A DNA stretch of 64,000 bases from Actinomycetes bacterium (GCA_014190155.1 BJFY01000005.1:62001-126000); one strand, 5' to 3'; positions 34,728 through 45,625 are shown, counted from the first letter of the stretch. Translations and numbers: made by a program. Notes: generated by a model not told the origin, from the sequence alone.

Positions 34728-36368
34728 ATGGCGGAACTTACGATCCGGCCCGAAGAAATTCGCGATGCATTAGCGAACTTCGTTAAATCATACGACCCAG
34801 GTGTTGCTGCTCGAGATGAAATTGGAACCGTTACCGAAGCCGGCGATGGCATTGCTCGTATTGAAGGTCTGCCTTCAACTATGACCAATGAATTGCTTAA
34901 ATTTGAAAACGGAACCCTTGGTCTCGCGCTTAACCTCGACGTTCGTGAAATTGGTGTGGTTATCCTCGGTGAGTTCACCGGAATTGAAGAAGGAACCACA
35001 GTCCGTCGTACTGGTGAAATTCTCTCGGTGCCGGTAGGCGATGCATTTTTAGGTCGTGTAGTTGATGCTCTCGGTCGTCCAATCGATGGCAAAGGTGAAA
35101 TTAAAGCTGAAACAAACCGTGCCCTTGAATTACAGGCTCCCTCTGTAGTTGAGCGCCAACCTGTTAAAGAACCGCTAGCAACTGGAATCAAAGCGATCGA
35201 CTCCATGACTGCAATTGGTCGCGGACAACGTCAATTAATTATTGGTGACCGTCAAACTGGAAAGACTGCAGTTGCGATCGACACCATCATTAACCAACGC
35301 GAAAATTGGAAGAGCGGCGATCCTAAAAAGCGGGTTAAATGTATTTACGTTGCGATTGGTCAAAAAGGTTCAACTATTGCAGCAGTACGCGGCTCTCTAG
35401 AAGAAGCTGGCGCGATGGAGTACACCACCATCGTTGCAGCACCTGCATCTGATCCTGCTGGCTTCAAATATCTTGCACCATTTACTGGATCTGCCATTGG
35501 TCAGCATTGGATGTATGCCGGCGACCATGTACTAATAGTTTTTGATGATCTTTCAAAACAAGCAGATGCGTATCGTTCCGTATCGTTGTTGCTTCGACGT
35601 CCACCAGGTCGTGAAGCATATCCAGGAGATGTCTTTTATTTACACTCACGCTTGTTAGAACGTTGTGCAAAACTTTCCGATGAACTCGGTGGTGGCTCAA
35701 TGACTGGATTACCAATTATTGAGACTAAAGGTAATGACGTTTCTGCCTTTATTCCAACAAACGTTATTTCAATTACAGATGGGCAATGTTTCTTAGAAAC
35801 GGATCTATTTAACGCAGGTGTACGTCCCGCAATTAACGTAGGTATTTCGGTATCTCGCGTAGGTGGATCTGCACAAACTAAAGCGATGAAGAAGATTGCT
35901 GGTCGATTACGCTTAGATTTAGCGCAATTCCGCGAGCTCGAAGCGTTCGCAGCATTTGGATCTGATCTTGATGCAGCATCAAAAGCTCAACTAGAGCGCG
36001 GTGGTCGACTTGTTGAATTATTAAAACAGAACCAATACACCCCGTTTATTCTTGAGAAGATGATCGCTTCAATTTGGTCTGGCACAACTGGTCAACTCGA
36101 CTCAGTGCCGCTACCAGATATCAAACGCTTTGAAGCTGAATTTTTAGAGTATCTATCACGAGATCACAAAGGTGTTCTAGATGTAATCGCAACTACTAAA
36201 GAGTTAAGCGACGACACCGTTGCGGCGCTTACTGCTGCAATTACTACTTTTAAAGATCGCTTTGTTTCATCTGCTACTAAAGTGCTAAACGAAGCGCCAG
36301 TTAAAGCAGAAGGTGACGATGCAAACGAACAAGTTACGAAGTATGTACAACCGGCGGTAAAGAAGTAG
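34728..36368 (+). CDS. atpA: ATP synthase subunit alpha
   Basis: The 546-residue alpha subunit has the Walker A G-D-R-Q-T-G-K-T and the signature [17 protein letters not shown]. It is roughly 30 residues longer than E. coli alpha; the extra part is a C-terminal tail (about 515-546) with [14 protein letters not shown]. Mycobacterial alpha has a similar-sized C-terminal extension known to restrain ATP hydrolysis. AAAGGGAG precedes the ATG. Confidence 0.97.
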   Translation: MAELTIRPEEIRDALANFVKSYDPGVAARDEIGTVTEAGDGIARIEGLPSTMTNELLKFENGTLGLALNLDVREIGVVILGEFTGIEEGTTVRRTGEILSVPVGDAFLGRVVDALGRPIDGKGEIKAETNRALELQAPSVVERQPVKEPLATGIKAIDSMTAIGRGQRQLIIGDRQTGKTAVAIDTIINQRENWKSGDPKKRVKCIYVAIGQKGSTIAAVRGSLEEAGAMEYTTIVAAPASDPAGFKYLAPFTGSAIGQHWMYAGDHVLIVFDDLSKQADAYRSVSLLLRRPPGREAYPGDVFYLHSRLLERCAKLSDELGGGSMTGLPIIETKGNDVSAFIPTNVISITDGQCFLETDLFNAGVRPAINVGISVSRVGGSAQTKAMKKIAGRLRLDLAQFRELEAFAAFGSDLDAASKAQLERGGRLVELLKQNQYTPFILEKMIASIWSGTTGQLDSVPLPDIKRFEAEFLEYLSRDHKGVLDVIATTKELSDDTVAALTAAITTFKDRFVSSATKVLNEAPVKAEGDDANEQVTKYVQPAVKK

Positions 36369-36371
36369 CAA

Positions 36372-38713
<2,342 letters not shown>

Positions 38714-38715
38714 AA

Positions 38716-38970
38716 ATGGGCAAACTACAAGTCGAATTAGTATCACCAGAGAAGCGAGTCTGGTCGGGTGAAGCTACCCAAATTTCTGCACGAACTCTCG
38801 ACGGAGATTTAGGCATTCTTCCTGGGCACACTCCGCTTCTCGGTGTACTTGTAGATGGATTAGTTTCAATTAAAGGTGTTGATGGAACAGTTTCCGAATT
38901 TAACGTGCACGGAGGATTTTTATCCGTGGCTAAAAATCGAGTTTCTATCCTTGGTGAAAGAACCGATTAA
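38716..38970 (+). CDS. atpC: ATP synthase subunit epsilon, short form
   Basis: At 84 residues the protein covers only the N-terminal beta-sandwich of epsilon: V-E-L-V-S-P-E-K-R-V-W-S-G-E at the start, then G-D-L-G-I-L-P-G-H-T-P-L-L at about 31-43. The two C-terminal helices, which in other bacteria can rise and block ATP hydrolysis, are absent. The stop is followed directly by the converging murA gene, so there is no room for a split-off remainder. It completes the atpBEFHAGDC order. Confidence 0.95.
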   Translation: MGKLQVELVSPEKRVWSGEATQISARTLDGDLGILPGHTPLLGVLVDGLVSIKGVDGTVSEFNVHGGFLSVAKNRVSILGERTD

Positions 38971-38975
38971 TTAAA

Positions 38976-40238
38976 TTAATCAACTCTCGTAACATCTGCT
39001 CCAAGTAGCTCCAACTGTTTAGCAAAATTTGGATAACCACGATCAATGTGGAATCCGCCTTCAACAAATGTAATTCCGTCAGAAACTAAGCCAGCTAAAA
39101 CTAAGCCAGCGCCTGCGCGAATGTCGGTAGCAACTACCGGTGCTGAAGATAATTGTGGAATTCCAGTGATGGCCGCGTGATGGCCGTCAACTCGAATTTT
39201 TGCACCTAATCGAGTTAGTTCATTTACGAACATAAAACGCCCTTCAAATACATTCTCAGTCACAATTGCATCGCCATCTGCGATTGAATTCAGCGTGATA
39301 ATCATGGGTTGCAGATCAGTCGGAAAACCTGGGTAGGGAAGAGTTGCAACATCAATTGCTTTTGGCCGATGATCCATTTTTACCCGAATGCCATCTTTTG
39401 TCGTAGTAATTACGGCACCAGCTAAAACTAATTTATCTAGCGGCACTTCTAAATCACTAGGCCGACAATTATGAATGGTGATATCACCTTGCGTTATTGC
39501 GGCCGCAAATGCCCAAGTTCCAGTAACAACGCGATCTGGCAAAGTTGTGTGATCAGTTGGTGAAAGGGTTTCAACTCCATTTATTAAAATTTTTGGTGTT
39601 CCAAGACCAGAAATATCAGCGCCCATTGCAATTAAAAAATTTCCAAGATCGACGATATCGGGTTCGCGAGCAGCATTATCTAAAGTAGTTTTACCTTTAG
39701 CTAATACCGCAGCGGTCATAATATTTTCAGTTGCACCTACGCTAGGAAACTCTAATGTGATATCCGCGCCAATCAGCCCAAATGGAGCTTCTGCAATTAC
39801 GTAGCCATGCTCGTTATGCGCAGTTGCACCAAGTTCAGCAAGTCCCTTCAAATGAAAATCCAAGCCACGCGATCCGATTGCATCGCCACCAGGCAGCGCA
39901 ACTTCTGCTTCACCAAGGCGCGCGACCAGTGGTCCCAAAACATTTATAGACGCACGCATTTTTCGTACTAAATCATAATCAGCACGGTGACCTAGTTTTT
40001 CTGGGACTTCAATTGTGATTAAACTATTTTTTTCATCATGTACTACTTTGCAATTTAATCGCGACAACAACTCAGACATAATTTCAACATCAGCAATTTT
40101 TGGAACATTTCTAATCGTGGTTTTGCCTACGGCCAGCAGCGATGCCGCCATTAATTTTAAAACTGAGTTCTTTGCACCAGTCACCGAAACTTCGCCCTTT
40201 AGAGAAGCGCCGCCGACAACTTTGAAGCGATCGAGCAT
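38976..40238 (-). CDS. murA: UDP-GlcNAc 1-carboxyvinyltransferase with Asp in place of active-site Cys
   Basis: The 420-residue enzyme adds enolpyruvate to UDP-GlcNAc, the first step of peptidoglycan synthesis. Motifs such as [14 protein letters not shown] and the [10 protein letters not shown] loop are normal. The catalytic loop reads [10 protein letters not shown], with Asp119 where most bacteria have Cys (E. coli Cys115). This substitution is known from mycobacteria and makes MurA insensitive to fosfomycin. I chose the ATG at 40238 because GGGAGG lies 6 nt before it; an upstream ATG at 40262 would place that site inside the gene. Its position beside a cobalamin adenosyltransferase matches the Rv1314c-Rv1315 neighbourhood. 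Confidence 0.96.
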   Translation of the reverse strand: MLDRFKVVGGASLKGEVSVTGAKNSVLKLMAASLLAVGKTTIRNVPKIADVEIMSELLSRLNCKVVHDEKNSLITIEVPEKLGHRADYDLVRKMRASINVLGPLVARLGEAEVALPGGDAIGSRGLDFHLKGLAELGATAHNEHGYVIAEAPFGLIGADITLEFPSVGATENIMTAAVLAKGKTTLDNAAREPDIVDLGNFLIAMGADISGLGTPKILINGVETLSPTDHTTLPDRVVTGTWAFAAAITQGDITIHNCRPSDLEVPLDKLVLAGAVITTTKDGIRVKMDHRPKAIDVATLPYPGFPTDLQPMIITLNSIADGDAIVTENVFEGRFMFVNELTRLGAKIRVDGHHAAITGIPQLSSAPVVATDIRAGAGLVLAGLVSDGITFVEGGFHIDRGYPNFAKQLELLGADVTRVD

Positions 40239-40299
40239 GGCGGGCCTCCCTAAATTAATCAATCGGCGCTTCTAATTGGCTACATCGTAATGGCTCTAT

Positions 40300-40305
40300 T
40301 AGGCT
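40300..40305 (+). promoter_or_regulatory. Putative -10 element for leaderless adenosyltransferase gene
   Basis: TAGGCT is followed by 6 nt (CATACT) and the ATG at 40312, with no Shine-Dalgarno. The element is the same as the one before murI. Confidence 0.55.
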
Positions 40306-40311
40306 CATACT

Positions 40312-40884
40312 ATGGTTCATTTGACGCGGATATATACAAAAACTGGTGATGATGGCACAACTTCGTTAGGCGATATGAGCCGCACATCAAAAAACGATCC
40401 TCGACTAGAAGCTTACGCAACGGTCGATGAAGCAAATTCTTACATCGGTGTTGTCCTAACTGTTGAAACCTTAAATAGTGATGTGCGCAAGTTATTGGTA
40501 CGTATCCAAAACGATTTATTTGATGTTGGTGCTGACCTTTGTACCCCAGTTATTGATGCCCCAGCCCATGAACCCCTCCGAGTTTTAGAAACACAGATTT
40601 CTTATTTAGAAGAGCAGATTGATAAATATAACGCTGAATTAGAACCGCTCCGTTCTTTTGTTTTACCCTCCGGAACTCCCGCATCCTCACATTTGCATGT
40701 GGCTAGAACTATTACTCGTAGAGCCGAACGATGCACTTGGCATGCTATCCATGGGTTTGGTACGGGCGTAAATCCATTAACGGCAAAGTATTTGAACCGA
40801 CTTTCAGATTTATTATTCGTATTAGCGCGCTATGAAAATAAAAAACATGGCGATGAACTCTGGGTTCCTGGAGCTAATCGCTAA
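40312..40884 (+). CDS. Cob(I)alamin adenosyltransferase, PduO type
   Basis: The 190-residue enzyme transfers the adenosyl group of ATP to cob(I)alamin, giving coenzyme B12. The N-terminal ATP loop is T-R-I-Y-T-K-T-G-D-D-G-T-T-S-L-G-D and the C-terminal block is R-T-I-T-R-R-A-E-R, then L-N-R-L-S-D-L-L-F-V-L-A-R-Y. It fits with the methylmalonyl-CoA genes near 48 kb, since methylmalonyl-CoA mutase needs this cofactor. Its stop overlaps the end of the converging gene by 4 nt. Confidence 0.94.
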   Translation: MVHLTRIYTKTGDDGTTSLGDMSRTSKNDPRLEAYATVDEANSYIGVVLTVETLNSDVRKLLVRIQNDLFDVGADLCTPVIDAPAHEPLRVLETQISYLEEQIDKYNAELEPLRSFVLPSGTPASSHLHVARTITRRAERCTWHAIHGFGTGVNPLTAKYLNRLSDLLFVLARYENKKHGDELWVPGANR

Positions 40885-41435
40885 TTCTTTATTCGCGCCG
40901 AATCTGGTGTGTAACTATTTGATGGATATGGAATTATGGATGCGCCGCGTTGGCACATAATTCTAATTCCGCTGATGTAAACCCCCGAAACAAGCAGTTC
41001 TTTACTAATTATGAGAATAGTTTTTTGCTCTTGTGAAGAAGTTGATTTTGCAATGGTTTTGGTCGAGCCATATCGGACGGTAGTCGTATCGACATCAGAT
41101 GTAGGTCCATAAACAGCTGAATGAATTTCCCACCATTGGCAAGCTTTTTCGGCGGCAACTATTACCGCACCACAAGCATATTTCTTACAAAGTTTAACTT
41201 CAGAAGCTAGCGTGGTTTTAGCCGAAAGCACGCCAATCAATTCTTTTCCAGTTGGAATTTTTGCATACACACCATCTTTAGCAACAAATCCAACTGGCGG
41301 CCATTTTGGAGTTTGCGATGGGATTGGTTTAGCACTCGCTTTTGCAGCTGGTTTTAAGGATGCGTCGCTAGCCGAAGGCGTGCCAAATCCAAGAATTAGC
41401 ACCACCGAAAGTAGCAGGGTTAAGCGCTCTTTCAT
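40881..41435 (-). CDS. Small secreted protein of unknown function
   Basis: I recognise no family. From the ATG at 41435, which overlaps the permease stop as ATGA, the protein has 184 residues. It has a signal peptide (K-E-R-L start, hydrophobic core 6-18, cleavage near 22-26), a Lys/Ala/Pro linker (27-48) and a compact domain with four cysteines (83, 88, 99, 161). The cysteines could make two disulphides. A longer reading from 41447 overlaps the permease by 16 nt and is less likely. Being in one operon with an ABC-2 exporter suggests it works with or is protected by that exporter, but this is only inference. Confidence 0.7.
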   Translation of the reverse strand: MKERLTLLLSVVLILGFGTPSASDASLKPAAKASAKPIPSQTPKWPPVGFVAKDGVYAKIPTGKELIGVLSAKTTLASEVKLCKKYACGAVIVAAEKACQWWEIHSAVYGPTSDVDTTTVRYGSTKTIAKSTSSQEQKTILIISKELLVSGVYISGIRIMCQRGASIIPYPSNSYTPDSARIKN

Positions 41436-42223
41436 TCCTTCGTCCACTTAAAAGTTTTGAGCGAGATGAAAACTCCAGCAATTAACCAAGCGATCAAAAT
41501 AATGGCAATTTTATTTATTTCCCAAGATTTAGCAGCTTCTTGAGTGGCGAAACTATCGGGCAGGAAGACGGAACGCATTCCTTGGGTTAACCATTTAAGT
41601 GGAAATATCGCTGCAAAATGTTGCATCCATGATGGCAAGGTAGTGAAGATAAAGAAAACTCCACTAAAGAATTGGAGCACGATTACAACTGGTGAAACTA
41701 CTGCGGAAGCGCCTCGGCCAGATTTAGGGACAACTGAGAATGCAATTCCAAGCAGCGTTGATGAAGCAGTGCCCAAAATTATCAACCAGGTGAAGGTGAA
41801 CCATTTGCTTGGCTGAGTTGGAAGATCAAGCCCGAAAAAGATAGTTCCAAAAAATAATAAGAGCGTTAACTGTAAGAACATTGAGTAAAGAACCTGAATT
41901 CCTTTGCCGATGAAATATGCAGTTGCTGGCATGGGCGTGCCGCGTAATCGCTTTAGCGTTCCTAAATCTCGCTCAATTGGAATTGAAATTGCAAGTTGTT
42001 GGAATCCAGAATTTACTAAGCCAGAAGCAATCATTCCTGCCACAAAATATTGGCTGAAAGTTACACCTGGAGCGATACTGTCGTTAAAAACCGAACCAAA
42101 AATAAATAGCAAAATAACCGGAAATAAGATTGTAAAAACTACCGATTCACGTTGTCGATTAAATTGTTTTATTTCAAGAGTACCCCTAGCTAACCCCAAT
42201 TTAATAGTTGAAATTTGTTTCAT
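41432..42223 (-). CDS. ABC-2 type exporter permease
   Basis: The 263-residue membrane protein has six helices and the ABC-2 pattern, with a central conserved stretch R-D-L-G-T-L-K-R-L-R-G-T-P-M and a later F-P-L-K-W-L-T-Q-G-M-R. Such permeases move drugs, lipids or polysaccharides out of the cell. It overlaps the ATPase gene upstream by 4 nt and the secreted protein gene downstream by 4 nt, so all three are one transcription unit. The substrate is unknown. Confidence 0.9.
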   Translation of the reverse strand: MKQISTIKLGLARGTLEIKQFNRQRESVVFTILFPVILLFIFGSVFNDSIAPGVTFSQYFVAGMIASGLVNSGFQQLAISIPIERDLGTLKRLRGTPMPATAYFIGKGIQVLYSMFLQLTLLLFFGTIFFGLDLPTQPSKWFTFTWLIILGTASSTLLGIAFSVVPKSGRGASAVVSPVVIVLQFFSGVFFIFTTLPSWMQHFAAIFPLKWLTQGMRSVFLPDSFATQEAAKSWEINKIAIILIAWLIAGVFISLKTFKWTKE

Positions 42224-43083
42224 GAATTTTCACCAATCATTTTGAGATAAATATCTTCCAAAGTTGGGCGAGCAACCGTTAATCCAGCTATTTCGCCGCC
42301 TAATCGCGCCGCCAATTCTTGAACCGTTGCAGTCGGGGTATCGCTCAAGCTAGATCGGGGTTCGCCATTTTCAATCCAAGAAATCTCGACTTTAGAATTT
42401 TGTCGGCCACCAAGCGTTTTCGGAGTTGCTACTTCTAGAATTTCGCCATTATTAATAATGGCTACCCGATCAGCTAGCGCTTCAGCCTCATCTAAATAGT
42501 GGGTAGTTAATAAAATTGAAGTACCTTCATCGCGAAGGTTTCGGATTAATTCCCAAAATGCACGTCGAGCTTCAGGATCGAAACCAGTTGTTGGCTCATC
42601 TAAGAAAAGCAGCTCAGGTCTGCCAATTATTCCAAGCGCAACATCTAACCTGCGACGTTGGCCACCAGATAGAGTTCGAACTTTTTCATCTACTTTTTCA
42701 GTTAGACCGACTGATTCAATAACAGCATTTGAATCTTTTGGATTTGTATAATATTTTGCGAAGTGAGTTAGGGTTTCGCGAACCGTTAAATCAAGTGCAT
42801 CCATTGTGGTTTGTAAAACAATGCCAATTTGATCGCGCCATGCACGCTCTGCTAATTTACTTACTTTTGCATTAGGATCGAAACCAAGAACCGATACTTT
42901 GCCGCTATCGCGCCCACGATAACCTTCTAAAATTTCGACTGTCGTTGTTTTACCGGCACCATTTGGGCCTAACAGAGCGAATACTTCGCCCTTGTGGACT
43001 TGTAGATTGATCCCGTTAACTGCGGTTTTACCACCATAAGTTTTTGTTAAATTCGAAACATCAATTACTAACGGGTGCAGCAT
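42220..43083 (-). CDS. ABC transporter ATP-binding protein
   Basis: The 287-residue ATPase has Walker A G-P-N-G-A-G-K-T-T-T, signature L-S-G-G-Q-R-R-R-L-D-V-A and Walker B L-L-F-L-D-E-P-T-T-G-F-D, all intact, plus a C-terminal extension after residue 220 typical of CcmA/DrrA-type exporters. It powers the adjacent ABC-2 permease. TAGAAT lies 6 nt before its ATG with no Shine-Dalgarno, which supports this start and suggests a leaderless message. Confidence 0.95.
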   Translation of the reverse strand: MLHPLVIDVSNLTKTYGGKTAVNGINLQVHKGEVFALLGPNGAGKTTTVEILEGYRGRDSGKVSVLGFDPNAKVSKLAERAWRDQIGIVLQTTMDALDLTVRETLTHFAKYYTNPKDSNAVIESVGLTEKVDEKVRTLSGGQRRRLDVALGIIGRPELLFLDEPTTGFDPEARRAFWELIRNLRDEGTSILLTTHYLDEAEALADRVAIINNGEILEVATPKTLGGRQNSKVEISWIENGEPRSSLSDTPTATVQELAARLGGEIAGLTVARPTLEDIYLKMIGENS

Positions 43084-43088
43084 TTCGC

Positions 43089-43094
43089 TATTCT
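43089..43094 (+). promoter_or_regulatory. Putative -10 element, plus direction (shared element)
   Basis: TATTCT is followed by 7 nt and the ATG at 43102. The same bases read on the other strand give TAGAAT, which serves the ABC ATPase gene, so one near-palindrome TATTCTA may drive both directions. Confidence 0.5.
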
Positions 43095-43095
43095 A
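43090..43095 (-). promoter_or_regulatory. Putative -10 element, minus direction (shared element)
   Basis: On the minus strand TAGAAT is followed by 6 nt (AGCGAA) and the ABC ATPase ATG. It overlaps the plus-strand TATTCT by five bases. Confidence 0.5.
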
Positions 43096-43101
43096 ATGCT
43101 C

Positions 43102-43413
43102 ATGAGCCCACGTCGAAATCACCCTAAACGTCGCGGCCCAAAGCCTGCCGAACGCGAAGTGGCTGCTTCTCATGAAACTATCGAAGAACATGATGAAGGA
43201 ATTTATCGGGTGCGTCGGATTACTGGCTCGGGTTCCACTAAACCATATCGATGTCCGGGGTGTGATCAAATAATTCCAATGGCAACCCCGCACACGGTTG
43301 CCTGGGTAGAGCATGATGTCGAAAGCCGTAGACATTGGCACACTGCATGTTGGAACAAACGCGATGATCGCAAACCAAAAACCGAACGTACTAGGAATGC
43401 GCCGCGATATTAA
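43102..43413 (+). CDS. Conserved actinobacterial zinc-ribbon-like protein
   Basis: The 103-residue basic protein belongs to an actinobacterial family often misnamed ATP/GTP-binding protein. The core is Y-R-C-P-G-C-D-Q-I-I-P (about 53-63), then P-H-T-V-A-W and H-W-H-T-A-C-W, and it ends R-N-A-P-R-Y. The Cys-x-x-Cys plus later His/Cys residues suggest a zinc site. The start at 43102 is favoured over two upstream ATGs (43075, 43096) because TATTCT sits 7 nt before it. The function is unknown. It is divergent from the ABC operon. Confidence 0.8.
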   Translation: MSPRRNHPKRRGPKPAEREVAASHETIEEHDEGIYRVRRITGSGSTKPYRCPGCDQIIPMATPHTVAWVEHDVESRRHWHTACWNKRDDRKPKTERTRNAPRY

Positions 43414-44892
43414 TTAAATCTTTTTTCGGCCGTATAAAACTTTTACAAGTTTAATAATGAATTTATCCGTGAAGTCACTCCGCTTAAACGTAGTGAACGC
43501 AATTGGAATTTTAAAGATAGGTCGCACAATAGTTCGTGCGTAAGCAAATTCAAGAAGTCCTTCGGCGCCATGGATTCGACCAATCCCGCTATCTTTAATA
43601 CCGCCAAATGGGACCGATGCAATCGCAGCAAACAAGAAAACTGAATTGATTGAGACCATACCGCAGTGCAATTGGCTCGCAATTTTCTCACCGTTTCGCT
43701 TTGACCAAACCGATGCACCTAAGCCATAGCGAGTGGCGTTGGCTAATTGGATTGCCACAGACATGTTTGCAACTTGATTAATCACTAACGTTGGACCAAA
43801 AGTCTCATCAGTTACTGCAGTTGAATTTTCTGGCACATCGCACATGATTACTGGGTCCACATATCTTTCATGGACTGAGTTCGGGCTACCTAAAATGAAA
43901 TTAGCTCCTTGGTCTGCTGCATCTTTAATATGTGCAGAGATAACTTTTAGTTGAGCAGGCATGGTTGCAGGCCCATAGTTATCGCCAGCAGTGGCGCCTG
44001 GCTTTAGATTCTTAGCCATCGCGGCGATAATTTCAATAAATTTATCGGCGACCTCGCTATGTACATAAACTCTTTCAGCACCGATACAAGATTGGCCGGC
44101 GTTCGACATTGCAGACCAGAGCGTATTTTCAGCAGCTAATGCAAGATCTGCGTCTCGGTCAATAATTACAGGATCTTTACCGCCGCATTCAAGAACAACT
44201 GGGATCATTCGAGCTGCACAAATTTGGCCAACTAATTTTGCGGTTTTAGTAGATCCAGTAAATGAAATTTTATCTATCGCGCTTTCAGTAAGTGCTTTTC
44301 CAGTTTCAGGTAACCCAGTTATCGTGGTGAAAATAGAATCAAATGGTGCTACCCGGTTAAATGATTCGCTCAACCAGGAACCAACTCCGGGTGTGTATTC
44401 GCTTGGTTTAAAGACAACAGCGTTGCCAGCTGCTAACGCATATGCAATCGACCCCATCGGTGTAAATGCTGGGTAGTTCCAAGGTCCAATAACGCCAACC
44501 ACGCCAAAAGGTAGGCGCTCTACTTTTGCCGACATATTAAACATAAGAATTCCGGCAGGGCGTGATTGTGTAGCAAGAATTCGCCCAGCGCTTTTGGCTG
44601 CCCAAGCGATATGGGAAATAGCAAGCGTAAATTCCAATCGAGCATCGCTAATTGGTTTTCCAGTTTCGGCAGTTATTAACGAAGCACCAACATCAATTTC
44701 ATTTGTTAATAACGCTGCCCACTTTAAGAGAATTTTTTTTCGTTTTACAAATCCAAGCGCTGCCCATGATTTAGCTGCACTCTTTGCATTAGTTACGATT
44801 TTAAATACTTCTGAACTTGAGGTATTTGGGTATCGGCCCAATTCAATTCCAGTAGCTGGATCAAGGCTTGCGAAGGTTTCTATCTTTGCCAT
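43414..44892 (-). CDS. Aldehyde dehydrogenase family protein
   Basis: From the ATG at 44892 the enzyme has 492 residues, the usual size. The catalytic Glu235 lies in V-L-E-C-G-G-K-D and Cys269 in N-A-G-Q-S-C-I-G-A-E-R. The NAD(P)-binding G-P-W-N-Y-P and F-T-G-S-T blocks are normal. The open frame continues 150 codons further upstream, but that part lies antisense to the hydrolase gene and lacks family features. TACTCT sits exactly 6 nt before the chosen ATG. It resembles succinate-semialdehyde or medium-chain aldehyde dehydrogenases; the substrate is not clear. Confidence 0.93.
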   Translation of the reverse strand: MAKIETFASLDPATGIELGRYPNTSSSEVFKIVTNAKSAAKSWAALGFVKRKKILLKWAALLTNEIDVGASLITAETGKPISDARLEFTLAISHIAWAAKSAGRILATQSRPAGILMFNMSAKVERLPFGVVGVIGPWNYPAFTPMGSIAYALAAGNAVVFKPSEYTPGVGSWLSESFNRVAPFDSIFTTITGLPETGKALTESAIDKISFTGSTKTAKLVGQICAARMIPVVLECGGKDPVIIDRDADLALAAENTLWSAMSNAGQSCIGAERVYVHSEVADKFIEIIAAMAKNLKPGATAGDNYGPATMPAQLKVISAHIKDAADQGANFILGSPNSVHERYVDPVIMCDVPENSTAVTDETFGPTLVINQVANMSVAIQLANATRYGLGASVWSKRNGEKIASQLHCGMVSINSVFLFAAIASVPFGGIKDSGIGRIHGAEGLLEFAYARTIVRPIFKIPIAFTTFKRSDFTDKFIIKLVKVLYGRKKI

Positions 44893-44898
44893 GGCGAC

Positions 44899-44904
44899 AG
44901 AGTA
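44899..44904 (-). promoter_or_regulatory. Putative -10 element for leaderless aldehyde dehydrogenase gene
   Basis: On the minus strand TACTCT is followed by 6 nt (GTCGCC) and the ATG. It shares two bases with the plus-strand -10 of the divergent hydrolase gene. Confidence 0.5.
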
Positions 44905-44908
44905 AACT
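44903..44908 (+). promoter_or_regulatory. Putative -10 element for leaderless hydrolase gene
   Basis: TAAACT is followed by 6 nt (GATTTG) and GTG at 44915. The fit selects that GTG over the TTG at 44912. Confidence 0.45.
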
Positions 44909-44914
44909 GATTTG

Positions 44915-45625
44915 GTGTCTGAGTTAATCCGTCCGAGTACTGTTTTGCCGGCAAATCGGCAAAAAATCAAGATTAATACCGTTGATGGATTGAATTTAAT
45001 TGGAGAAGTGGCAACTCCGTTAAAGCCGGCAGTAGCTACGCTCCTTTGTTTACACCCGCTGCCAACCCATGGCGGCATGATGGATAGCCATATTTTTAAG
45101 AAAGCTGCAAATCGGCTACCGGCGTTGGCAGATATCGCAGTACTTCGATTTAATACTAGAGGTACGGAAAGTGAAGCTGGTAGAAGTGATGGTGAATTTG
45201 GAAACGGCGATAGTGAAAAATACGATGTTGAAGCCGCGGTTGAATATGCATTTACGAAATTAAATTTAGAAAATTTGTGGGTGATTGGTTGGTCCTTTGG
45301 AACTGAATTAGCTTTGACATATGCAAAAGATCCAAGAATCAAAGGATTAATTTTGCTCAGCCCACCACTTCGACGAACTAGTGAAATCGAATTAATTTTT
45401 TGGGCAAAAGATGGCCGGCCAGTTATTGCACTGGTGCCAGAGTTTGATGAATTTTTAAAACCCGATGAAGCTAGGAGTAAATTCTCGGTAATTCCACAAG
45501 CGAAAGTTCTTGGAATTGATGGTGCTAAACATCTCTGGGTTGGGGAACCGTTTGTTTACATCGCACTAACTGAGATATTAAAAATTATCAACCCAACAGC
45601 GTTACCGCTACCGCTAGAAATTTAA
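44915..45625 (+). CDS. Alpha/beta hydrolase
   Basis: From the GTG at 44915 the protein has 236 residues. The nucleophile elbow is G-W-S-F-G (Ser near residue 124), the oxyanion region L-H-P-L-P-T-H-G-G lies near 47-55, and R-F-N-T-R-G follows near 80. A C-terminal histidine candidate is in D-G-A-K-H-L-W. This layout fits the serine hydrolase group related to YqiA/OsmC-linked hydrolases with unknown substrate. No signal peptide is seen. It converges with the AI-2E permease gene, overlapping it by 4 nt. Confidence 0.85.
   Translation: MSELIRPSTVLPANRQKIKINTVDGLNLIGEVATPLKPAVATLLCLHPLPTHGGMMDSHIFKKAANRLPALADIAVLRFNTRGTESEAGRSDGEFGNGDSEKYDVEAAVEYAFTKLNLENLWVIGWSFGTELALTYAKDPRIKGLILLSPPLRRTSEIELIFWAKDGRPVIALVPEFDEFLKPDEARSKFSVIPQAKVLGIDGAKHLWVGEPFVYIALTEILKIINPTALPLPLEI

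Noticed and set aside
34697-35206. 169-codon open frame antisense to atpA
   Set aside because: It overlaps the conserved N-terminal half of atpA and has no recognisable motif.
44893-45342. 150-codon N-terminal extension of the aldehyde dehydrogenase frame
   Set aside because: It lies antisense to the alpha/beta hydrolase, has no family features, and a promoter hexamer sits 6 nt before the internal ATG at 44892.
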